DNA of 64,000 nt from Pseudolabrys sp. (GTDB taxonomy: Bacteria > Pseudomonadota > Alphaproteobacteria > Rhizobiales > Xanthobacteraceae), in contig JALHNV010000001.1 of NCBI GenBank assembly GCA_022843325.1, forward strand, positions 62,001-126,000. Direction: 5' to 3'. Below the pieces are notes generated by a model. That model did not search any database. It worked only from the letters and a program-made list of their open reading frames with translations, and was not told the DNA's origin. This document shows, piece by piece, positions 11,363 to 19,523 of the stretch. The first letter of the stretch is position 1. Each line of letters starts with the position of its first letter. The translations under genes were made by a program, and so were the position numbers.

Positions 11363-11488
11363 ATGTCCAACCGAAACGATGACCGGAAGGACGACGACCC
11401 GCGCGCAGGTAGCAGCTTGGTGCGAATGCTTGTCGTCGGGCTCGGGTTGATCGTGGTTGGCATGATCGTAGCCCTGGCGATCAGCTAG
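11363..11488 (+). CDS. small single-pass membrane protein (41 aa)
   Basis: ATG after gaaggaga RBS; MSNRNDDRKDDDPRAGSSLVRMLVVGLGLIVVGMIVALAIS. Below the ORF-track size cut-off. Confidence 0.5.
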   Translation: MSNRNDDRKDDDPRAGSSLVRMLVVGLGLIVVGMIVALAIS

Positions 11489-11614
11489 ATTTAACCAGGC
11501 AGTCACCAGTCATTCCTTCTTGCGGAGGCGGTGTTTCCACAGGCGGCCGTTTAAATTGGCGGTTGCTAGACGCCATCCGCGGCGTCTGCCATGCGACCCG
11601 TTACAGGAGTGGAA

Positions 11615-11800
11615 ATGGCAAAAAAGAAACGCAAAGCTATAAAGCGAGTCGCTTGGACAAAGTCCGACGAGCGGGCACTTAAGTCGCATTCTAGAAACAA
11701 GACGCCCGTCGAGAGAATCTCTAAACAGATGAAGCGGACGGTGGCCGCCTTGCGTCAAAGAGCTTTCGGCCTTGGCATACCACTTGGTCATCGCCGCTAA
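11615..11800 (+). CDS. small basic protein (61 aa), possibly DNA-binding
   Basis: MAKKKRKAIKRVAWTKSDERALKSHSRNKTPVERISKQMKRTVAALRQRAFGLGIPLGHRR; preceded by caggagtgg. Confidence 0.55.
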   Translation: MAKKKRKAIKRVAWTKSDERALKSHSRNKTPVERISKQMKRTVAALRQRAFGLGIPLGHRR

Positions 11801-11922
11801 GCAGCGCCTACGCGAGTGTCCCGTAATCTCGGCGCTACGGATCGGCTGCTACCCGCACGCAGTGCGCGGCATGCGACGGAACATTTCGGCGGAAGAGGGA
11901 TTTTCAGGGTTGGAGGTGAGCC

Positions 11923-12369
11923 ATGGCCATTCCTACAACCCGCGAACGAGTCCCTGCACACACCGCCGAAAGCGTGAACCGGCGGATTGAACGCCAAGCG
12001 GAGGAACGGGTCGCGACCGCTGCTCCGTCCGATATCGATAATCGCCTGAAACAGCTCGATGTTGAATGGGACATCGAGCGGGCAATCGAGATGAACGCCT
12101 CGGCGCTGGCCTTTATTGGTGTAGCGTTGGGGTATTTCGTAAGCCCGTACTGGCTCGCGCTGCCGGCGCTCGTGACCGCATTCTTATTTCAGCACGCAGT
12201 CCAGGGATGGTGCCCGCCCGTTCCCGTTTTGCGTCGCTTCGGCTTCCGCACCGTTTATGAAATCGATCGGGAACGCTACGCTCTGAAGGCATTGCGCGGA
12301 GATTTTGCGAGCCTTTCTATGAGCGCGGACAAGGCAGAGGCCGCTTGGCTGGCAGCACGCCCCGATTAG
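11923..12369 (+). CDS. DUF2892-type (YgaP-like TM) membrane protein
   Basis: MNASALAFIGVALGYFVSPYWLALPALVTAFLFQHAVQGWCPPVPVLRRFGFRT. Confidence 0.7.
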   Translation: MAIPTTRERVPAHTAESVNRRIERQAEERVATAAPSDIDNRLKQLDVEWDIERAIEMNASALAFIGVALGYFVSPYWLALPALVTAFLFQHAVQGWCPPVPVLRRFGFRTVYEIDRERYALKALRGDFASLSMSADKAEAAWLAARPD

Positions 12370-12378
12370 TCGCTTTGC

Positions 12379-13145
12379 TGACCTCGATCGGGCCGGTGAA
12401 TACGCCCGCGCCGGAGGCCCCACCACGTGCCGGCTACCGGAAGGACTTCGAACTGCTCGGGCTGGGGTGTTAAGACGCGACGCAGATTTGCTGCCGGCAG
12501 CCCCGGAAACGTTTGCGGCGTTTTTGGCTTACGAAGCCGCCGCGGCGTCAAGCCATCGGTCGGCGCTGCGCAGCCGTCCGGCACGTTCACCAGTCTCGGA
12601 GGCCACCAACCTCCATGGCTCGGCACCGCGGCCCACGGCGCCGACGACAGCGGATCGCATTATCGCCCTAGCTCCGCGTACCGATACCGATCTGACGGCA
12701 CTTCGTGACCGCGCCTTGCTGTTGCTGGGCTTTGCCGGCGCCTTCCGGCGTTCCGAATTGGTAGCGTTGGATCTCGGCGATATTGAAGTGGCCTCCGAGG
12801 GCCTTCGCGTAACCGTCGGACAAAAACGATCAGGAAGGAAATGGTGAGGTCATTGCAATTCGTCGCATGCCCCGTAGCAGCCCTCCAGGAGTGGCTAGAG
12901 CCGCAACATCACAGAGGGCCTATCTTCCGGTCTATCGGCCGGCGGGCCACGTGCAGCCCGGACGCCTTACAGACCGCTCCGCCGCAAAAATCCTCAAGAC
13001 ACATGATGCCGGGCGCGCCGGCCTGGATCCCACGCTTCTACTCAAGCCACTCGTTGCGCTCGGGCTTCGTGACCAGCGCCGCGACAGGAGGCGCAGCTGT
13101 TGAAGCGGAGGGTCACTAGCCGACCCAGGTCCACGGATACGCAGT
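12379..13145 (+). pseudogene. decayed second copy of the Cre-like tyrosine recombinase
   Basis: TADRIIALAPRTDTDLTALRDRALLLLGFAGAFRRSELVALDLGDIE nearly identical to 8662-9645; then frameshifts, with HSLRSGFVTSAA in another frame and no catalytic Tyr. Confidence 0.88.
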
Positions 13146-13187
13146 CGCCGCCACGGTTTCGCGCACCGGCGTTACAGCCTCGGCATA

Positions 13188-13562
13188 TCATTGCCCGCCG
13201 AACATCGTCCACGGTGTACCGTAATACTCGTAAACCTTCTTGCCGCGGGCTTGATCGCTCCAGTCCCAATCGGTGTCGTTCGTGTATCTCGGGGCACCCT
13301 CTAACTGCTGCTTAGAAATGTTGGTGCGATAGCCGCCGAGGGCCGTGTCATAGGTCAGGCTTGCCCACGGGACCGGATAGTGGTCATGGCCCATCCCGAG
13401 GAACCCACCGAAAGCCAGTACGGCATAAGAGACTTTGCCGCTCCGCTTGTTGATCATGACTCGCTCAATGGAGCCTACCTTTTCGTCGCCAGCGCCGTAC
13501 ACATCCGTACCTTCGACCTTGTCGCTGCCGATAAGGTCGTGGGTTTCGCTGTTCTCTGCCAT
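13188..13562 (-). CDS. PRC-barrel domain protein
   Basis: DLIGSDKVEGTDVYGAGDEKVGSIERVMINKRSGKVSYAVLAFGGFLGMGHDHYPVPWASL. Confidence 0.9.
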   Translation of the reverse strand: MAENSETHDLIGSDKVEGTDVYGAGDEKVGSIERVMINKRSGKVSYAVLAFGGFLGMGHDHYPVPWASLTYDTALGGYRTNISKQQLEGAPRYTNDTDWDWSDQARGKKVYEYYGTPWTMFGGQ

Positions 13563-14050
13563 GAATCCATCCTCCTGAATGTGCGCAACAGAAGCACACC
13601 TTATTGTTAACCGCCGTCTCGGGCTTCCGTTCCGCCGCCGAGTCGCCCGGCGGGCCGTTTCAGCTAGGCTCCGTTATGCCGACCTCTTCGGAGCTCCGTG
13701 AGCCGGCCGGGCACACCTGCCCCACCCTGCTGGGCTACCTCGGTCGACTGCGGCAGCGGTGTAACCTTGGTTACAGATCGCCGGCGGCGGGGAGCACGAA
13801 TTGCTCTCCAGGACTCGATAAACACAGGCACAAATATCCAAAAGGCCTGAAATTGCTCTCGTACTAACTGCATAAACACATAGATATTCGCCGCTCAGGA
13901 GAAATATTCTTGCAATGTTTCCAACGTTTTTTGGAAGCCGTTAAATTTTCTCCTCGCGCGAAACACGACTTTTGTTCTGCATGATGCACACGCGGTCGGC
14001 TGCCCGCAGGCCTGGCCCTTTGCCTCAGGCAGTGAATGCCTCGGTAAGGC

Positions 14051-14156
14051 GACGTGGTTACGCTCATGTGGTTACGTCATGTGGTTACGTCATGTGGTTA
14101 CGTCATGTGGTTACGTCATGTGGTTACGCATGTGGTTACGCTCATGTGGTTACGCT
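14051..14156 (+). repeat. iteron-like tandem array, 8 copies of GTGGTTACG at 12-14 bp spacing
   Basis: GTGGTTACG at 14054, 14068, 14081, 14094, 14107, 14120, 14132, 14146; dominant unit GTGGTTACGTCAT. Confidence 0.95.
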
Positions 14157-14299
14157 CCAAACCGGTGAATTAAGTGATAGTCGCCGGTGAATCTCTCGGG
14201 ACCCCTCTGGACATTTCCCGTTGACGGGCTAAGTGTTGCCAATCGTTGTCCTCGTCCGCGCAAGACGTGCGGGATCCTTGGAAAGGGATTCCCGTTACC

Positions 14300-14563
14300 A
14301 TGCGCTCCCACCTCCTCCACACTACCGCCACCAGCAATGACGTTGCTTCAGAGCAGCGAGCCGCTGACCGACATGTAAACGGCGCCACTCCGCTGCAGCG
14401 CCTTGCGTACAGCGTTGCCGAGGCCGCGAAGGTAAGCGGCCTTTCGCGCTCCAAGCTTTACGAGTTGATGAGCAGCGGCGAACTCCAGTCGCTCAAAATT
14501 TCCGGCAGGCGCCTCGTAAGGCATACCGACCTCCTTTCGCTCCTGAAGATGGGAGCGGAGTAA
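14300..14563 (+). CDS. excisionase-family / MerR-like HTH DNA-binding protein
   Basis: LAYSVAEAAKVSGLSRSKLYELMSSGELQSLKISGRRLVRHTDLLSLL; typical excisionase-type HTH. Confidence 0.85.
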   Translation: MRSHLLHTTATSNDVASEQRAADRHVNGATPLQRLAYSVAEAAKVSGLSRSKLYELMSSGELQSLKISGRRLVRHTDLLSLLKMGAE

Positions 14564-14634
14564 TGGTGGCTCTTCCCCGGCATCATTCGCATCGGACTGA
14601 ACCGCACACCGCTTGTGCTAACCGGCCGACCAGT

Positions 14635-14817
14635 ATGGAGGTCTTCTCTATCCGCTGTTGGGCGAGGTCGCGCCTCTGGGCAGAAGGCGAACTATCGCTG
14701 CACGACGCGGTTGATGCCTTGCAGGAGTTCGCCGAACGCACGGGCGTTGTGGCCCTCATCGGTCAGGATGCGGTCCAGGCGCTCATGGCGGCTGAGTTCG
14801 GAGCGTGCCGATGCTGA
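14635..14817 (+). CDS. small hypothetical protein upstream of primase
   Basis: MEVFSIRCWARSRLWAEGELSLHDAVDALQEFAERTGVVALIGQDAVQALMAAEFGACRC; overlaps the primase start. Confidence 0.5.
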   Translation: MEVFSIRCWARSRLWAEGELSLHDAVDALQEFAERTGVVALIGQDAVQALMAAEFGACRC

Positions 14818-16181
14818 AAGCTCCTGCGCTCGCAGAGACCAATTCCGCCCTCGACACAAAAGTGATCCAACTGGATTCCCTGCGGCCGCCCGCGTTTACG
14901 GACGAGTCTCTTGCCCTCAAATTTGCCGAACGCCACGCCGCGAACCTCCGCTTCGTGGCCGCGCAGGGCAAATGGTATATTTGGACCGAATACCGGTGGC
15001 AGCAGGACGAAACCCTCCTCGCTTTCGACATGGTTCGCGCAACCTGCCGCCAGGCATCAGCAGAATGCGACCGTCAAGGGATCGCAAAGACACTGGCCAG
15101 CTCTAAAACCGTCGCTGGGGTCGAGCGGCTGGCGAAATCAGATCGCCGGCTTGCCGCCTCAGTCGACCAGTTCGACGCCAACCCGATGCTGCTCAATACG
15201 CCGGGCGGGGTCGTGGAGCTCAGGACCGGTGCGACTCGTCCCCATCGGCCGGAGGATTATCTCACCCGCGTCACTTCCGTGCCACCCGAAGGAGATTGTC
15301 CAACGTGGATCGGGTTCTTGGACCGCGCCTGCGGGCACGATCCGGAACTCATTACGTTTCTGCAACGGATCGCCGGATATGCCCTGACCGGTAGCACCGA
15401 CGAACAAGCGCTATTCTTTCTTTTCGGCCTTGGGGCTAACGGCAAGAGCGTCTTCATCAACACCATCGCCGGCATTCTCGGTGACTATCACCGCACTGCC
15501 GCCATGGAGACCTTCACGGCGTCCTCGGTTGAGCGGCATCCGACCGACTTGGCGGGGCTGCGCGGCGCCCGCCTTGTAACCGCGGTTGAGACCGAAGAAG
15601 GTCGCCGCTGGAATGAAAGCAGGATCAAAACCTTGACCGGCGGCGACAAGATCGCCGCGCGGTTCATGCGGCAGGACTTCTTCGAATTCGTGCCGCAATT
15701 CAAGCTCGTCATCGCGGGCAACCATAAGCCTGGGCTGCGGTCGGTGGATGAGGCGATCCGCCGTCGCTTCAACCTCGTGCCCTTTCGCGTAACCATCCCG
15801 CCCGAGGAACGCGATGGAGCGCTTGGAAACAAGCTCAAGGCTGAGTGGCCGGGCATCTTGCGTTGGATGATTGCTGGGTGCCTCGAATGGCAGCAGAAGG
15901 GCCTCTGCCCGCCCGCGGCGGTCACCCAAGCTACGAGCGAGTACCTCGAATCCGAGGATGCACTCTCGGCCTGGATCGACGACTGCTGCGAGCGCGATTC
16001 CCGGGCCCAGACGCCGTCAGCTGACCTGTTCGCATCTTGGTCGGGCTGGTCGGAGCGGGCCGGCGAGGCGAAGTGGACGATGAAGTGGTTTATCCAGAAA
16101 CTGGAAGATCGGAATTTCCAGCGGTATCGCAAGAATTCGGAGCGCGGGATCGCAGGACTTCGACTCTTGGCATTCCGATGA
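14805..16181 (+). CDS. phage/plasmid primase-helicase, P4/D5 family
   Basis: 458 aa; FFLFGLGANGKSVFINTIAGILGDY (Walker A), LKTLTGGDKIAARFMRQDFFEF, LVIAGNHKPGLRSVDEAIRRRFNLVPF. Confidence 0.92.
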   Translation: MPMLKAPALAETNSALDTKVIQLDSLRPPAFTDESLALKFAERHAANLRFVAAQGKWYIWTEYRWQQDETLLAFDMVRATCRQASAECDRQGIAKTLASSKTVAGVERLAKSDRRLAASVDQFDANPMLLNTPGGVVELRTGATRPHRPEDYLTRVTSVPPEGDCPTWIGFLDRACGHDPELITFLQRIAGYALTGSTDEQALFFLFGLGANGKSVFINTIAGILGDYHRTAAMETFTASSVERHPTDLAGLRGARLVTAVETEEGRRWNESRIKTLTGGDKIAARFMRQDFFEFVPQFKLVIAGNHKPGLRSVDEAIRRRFNLVPFRVTIPPEERDGALGNKLKAEWPGILRWMIAGCLEWQQKGLCPPAAVTQATSEYLESEDALSAWIDDCCERDSRAQTPSADLFASWSGWSERAGEAKWTMKWFIQKLEDRNFQRYRKNSERGIAGLRLLAFR

Positions 16182-16198
16182 CCGGCTCGTCAGCGCAC

Positions 16199-16283
16199 GG
16201 TGACACATGTGACACAAGGCCAGATAATCGACGTTACGAGCCCGTGAACGGTCCAAATACAGACACGTGTCATATGTGTCACC
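16199..16283. repeat. 17-bp inverted repeat (1 mismatch) built of GTGACAC heptamers
   Basis: ggtgacacatgtgacac (16199-16215) and gtgtcatatgtgtcacc (16267-16283), 51-bp spacing. Confidence 0.85.
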
Positions 16284-16321
16284 AGATCAATTCCGTGGGG
16301 CGCCCCGTTGCCGGCAAGGTT

Positions 16322-16591
16322 ATGGGCCGGCCGTCTGACTACGACAGCAACTGTGGCTACGAAAGTCATCGCGATCATGGGGAAGGGATATTCGCTCACC
16401 GCCGCCGCCGCGAAGATGAGCGTCCACAGGGCGACAATCTACAGTTGGGCCGAACCTACACCGACGTTTGCGACGCCCTCCGGGTTCTGAAATGGGAGCG
16501 AGACCTGCATGAGGCTAAGGACACAGCTACCGTGCGGCTTGCATGCTCAAAATTGCAGATCCGAAGGAATGGAATAGCAGCCCAATCCTAA
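16322..16591 (+). pseudogene. frameshifted phage-type HTH protein (terminase small-subunit-like)
   Basis: MGRPSDYDSN continues in another frame as VATKVIAIMGKGYSLTAAAAKMSVHRATIYSWAE, then returns as CDALRVLKWERDLHE. Confidence 0.55.
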
Positions 16592-16825
16592 GCGTCGGAG
16601 TCAGGGCAAAATAGCGTAACCAATTTGGATCGGGGTTGGTCGGCTGAACGCTCTGCGCTAAGACCTGCCGGCGGCCTGCTAGCGCCATGCTAGCCTCCGG
16701 CGCAGCCTCCCTGCGACCCGCTGGTGCTCCTTGTACCAGCACTATTAGGCCACTAGCCTGCCGCCTACATATTGTGTTGACCGATCAGGGGCGCGAACCC
16801 ACTTGACTACGGGGGTACTGACTAA

Positions 16826-18362
16826 ATGCTGACGGGCGATCTTCGATCCAAAATTGACGCGGTCTGGAATGCCTTCTGGGCGGGCGGCATCGCCAATCCG
16901 CTCGAGGTGATCGAGCAGATCACCTACCTGCTGTTCATGCGCGGCCTCGACGAGGCCCACACGCTTGAGGAGCGCAAGGCCACCCGGCTCGGCAAGCCGG
17001 TGGAGCGGCGCATCTTCCCGGAGGGCAAGGACGGCATCGGCAAGAATGGCGGCGTCGCCTATGAGGACATGCGCTGGTCGCGGCTGAAGAATCAGGACCC
17101 GGCGACCATGTTCGCCACCGTCTCCGAACACATCTTCCCCTTCCTGCGCACCATGGCTGACGCGGACACGGCCCATGCCACCCATATGAAAGGCGCCCGC
17201 TTCACCATTCCGACGCCGACGCTGCTGGCTAAGGTGGTCGACCTTCTCGCTGATATTCCGATGGAGGACCGCGATACCAAGGGCGACCTCTACGAGTACA
17301 TGCTGGGCAAGATCGCGACCGCCGGACAGAACGGACAATTCCGCACGCCGCGCCACATTATCGCGCTGATGGTCGAAATGATGGCGCCGACGCCGAAAGA
17401 CGTGATCTGCGATCCGGCCTGCGGCACCTGCGGCTTCCTGGTCGCAGCAGGCGAATACCTGCGCGTCAACCATCCCAAAATGTTCCAGGTGAAGGAAAGC
17501 CGAGACCATTTCCACGAGGAGATGTTTCATGGCTTCGACTTCGACGGCACGATGCTGCGCATCGGCTCGATGAACATGACGCTGCACGGCGTCGATAATC
17601 CCGACATCCGCTACAAGGATTCGCTGGCGCAGGAGCATGCTGGCGACGAGGATCGCTATTCGCTGGTGCTGGCCAATCCGCCCTTCGCCGGCTCGCTCGA
17701 CTACGAGACGACGGCGAAAGACCTGCTTGCCATCGTTAAGACCAAGAAAACTGAGTTGCTGTTCATGGCGCTTTTCCTAAAGCTGCTGAAGCCCGGCGGG
17801 CGCGCGGCGGTGATCGTGCCGGACGGTGTGCTTTTCGGCTCCTCCAAGGCACACAAGGAAATCCGCCGCATGTTGGTCGAGGATCACAAACTCGACGGAA
17901 TCGTCAAGCTGCCGTCCGGCGTGTTTCGGCCCTATGCCGGCGTCTCGACCGCGATCGTTCTGTTCACCAAGACCAATTCAGGTGGCACCGATCAGGTCTG
18001 GTTCTACGATTGCGAGGCCGATGGTTTTTCGCTCGACGACAAGCGCAACGCTCTGCTGCCACGGGAGAAGATCGAACGCCAAGCTCACCGACGACGAGCA
18101 TGCCAAAAACAATCTTCCTGACATTACTTCGCGCTGGAAGCAGCGTAGCGAGGTCGAGCGCAAGCGCCTGCGAACCGCACAGAGCTTTTGCGTGCCAAAA
18201 GCTGAGATCGCCGCAGCCGGCTATGATCTCTCGATCAATACTTACAAAAAAGTGGTCCACGAGGCGAAAACACACCGTCCTCCGAAGGAAATTATTGCGG
18301 AACTGAAATCCCTCGAACATGAGATCGCCGACGGCCTGGATGAGCTGGAAAGAATGCTGTGA
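16826..18362 (+). pseudogene. hsdM: type I restriction-modification methyltransferase subunit, frameshifted
   Basis: N6-MTase motifs (DPACGTCGFLVAA, LANPPFAGS); C terminus (LTDDEHAKNNLPDI...LKSLEHEIADGLDELERML) in another frame, shift near 18060-18085. Confidence 0.85.
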
Positions 18363-19516
18363 ACATTCGAACACCTCGCATGCAGGAAATCTGCGACATT
18401 CGGAGCGGAGGGACCCCATCGCGTTCCCATGCATCGTTTTATGGAGGCAACATTCCTTGGGCAAAAATTAGTGACATAGAACGCGCAAATGGCGTTTTAA
18501 CGAATACCGAAGAAAGCATCACCCCGGCAGGGCTAGAGGCCATCCGTGGCAGGCTCTTTGACGCCGGCACGTTGTTGTTCGCAATTTACGGGTCCATCGG
18601 AAAGATGGCGTTCGCCGGTCTCCCCCTTGCCACCAATCAAGCGATACTTGGTCTTGCTTTCCGAGAAGGGTGCGGCGCCTTTCCGCGATATGTCTATCAT
18701 TGGCTCTCTGCGAACAACGCTCGATTTCTCGGCGATGGCCAGGGCATCGCACAAAAAAACTTGTCTGCGCGCTATTTACGTGAATTAGAAATTCCGCTCC
18801 CGCCGCTCGAAGAGCAGCGGCGGATCGCGGCGATCCTGGACAAGGCGGATGAACTGCGACGCAAGCGCAAGCGGGCCCTCGGCTTGCTTGATAGCCTGAC
18901 CCAGTCGATCTTCCGCGAGATGTTTGGAGACCCTCATGAAAATTCACATCGAAATCCTGTCATCGAGGTTGGCAGAGTAACAACTTGTATTGTTCCAGGA
19001 CGCGACAAACCGAAGTCTTTTACGGGCTCGATTCCATGGGTCACCACTGCCGAGTTAAGCCGGAAAGGCTATACATCGGCTGATTGCGCCCTGTTAGGGC
19101 TGACGGAAGCGGAAATTGCGGCGGTTAAGGCAAGAGTCGTCCCCGCACAAAGTGTACTGATGACATGCGTCGGCGATCTAGGGGTTGTGTCGATTGCCAA
19201 GGTACCCATGGTAATCAATCAACAGCTTCATTCATTCCAATGCTCAAATCGGATTATTCCCGAATATTTGATGCACGCGTTAAGCTATCAAACTGAATAT
19301 ATGCGTGGTCGGGCTACGCAAACGACGCTTCCATACATGAACAAGACGGTTTGCAACTCCATCCCCATTCAGTTGCCGCCTATCGACAGCCAAATGCTCT
19401 TTAGGCAGCAAGTTCAGCAGATTGATAGAAAATTGCGTCAGATGACTCGATTTGGAGAGAAGACCGAAGAATTGTTCTTTTCCTTGCAATCTAGAGCTTT
19501 TTCCGGCCAACTCTAA
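18359..19516 (+). CDS. hsdS: type I restriction-modification specificity subunit
   Basis: 385 aa, two target-recognition domains with conserved IPLPPLEEQRRIAAILDKADELRRKRK; 4-bp overlap with hsdM stop. Confidence 0.92.
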   Translation: MNIRTPRMQEICDIRSGGTPSRSHASFYGGNIPWAKISDIERANGVLTNTEESITPAGLEAIRGRLFDAGTLLFAIYGSIGKMAFAGLPLATNQAILGLAFREGCGAFPRYVYHWLSANNARFLGDGQGIAQKNLSARYLRELEIPLPPLEEQRRIAAILDKADELRRKRKRALGLLDSLTQSIFREMFGDPHENSHRNPVIEVGRVTTCIVPGRDKPKSFTGSIPWVTTAELSRKGYTSADCALLGLTEAEIAAVKARVVPAQSVLMTCVGDLGVVSIAKVPMVINQQLHSFQCSNRIIPEYLMHALSYQTEYMRGRATQTTLPYMNKTVCNSIPIQLPPIDSQMLFRQQVQQIDRKLRQMTRFGEKTEELFFSLQSRAFSGQL

Positions 19517-19523
19517 CCATCCC

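Larger units (their letters stand above)
12379..14066 (+). repeat. diverged direct repeat, copy 2 (recombinase pseudogene + insertion + non-coding tail)
   Basis: Collinear with copy 1; contains an extra minus-strand PRC-barrel gene between pseudogene and tail. Confidence 0.8.

Noticed and set aside
14051-14156. CRISPR array
   Set aside because: Unit is ~13 bp with no unique spacers; it is a simple tandem/iteron-like repeat.
14041-14190. 72-aa ORF (HVVTSCGYVMWLRHVVTSCGY...) as a repeat protein
   Set aside because: It is just translation of the iteron-like array and has no independent support.
16777-16800. tRNA 3' end fragment (gatcaggggcgcgaacccactt) as the distal att site of the tRNA-Phe island
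   Set aside because: It resembles a T-arm only partly (two mispairs in the stem) and does not match the tRNA-Phe 3' end.
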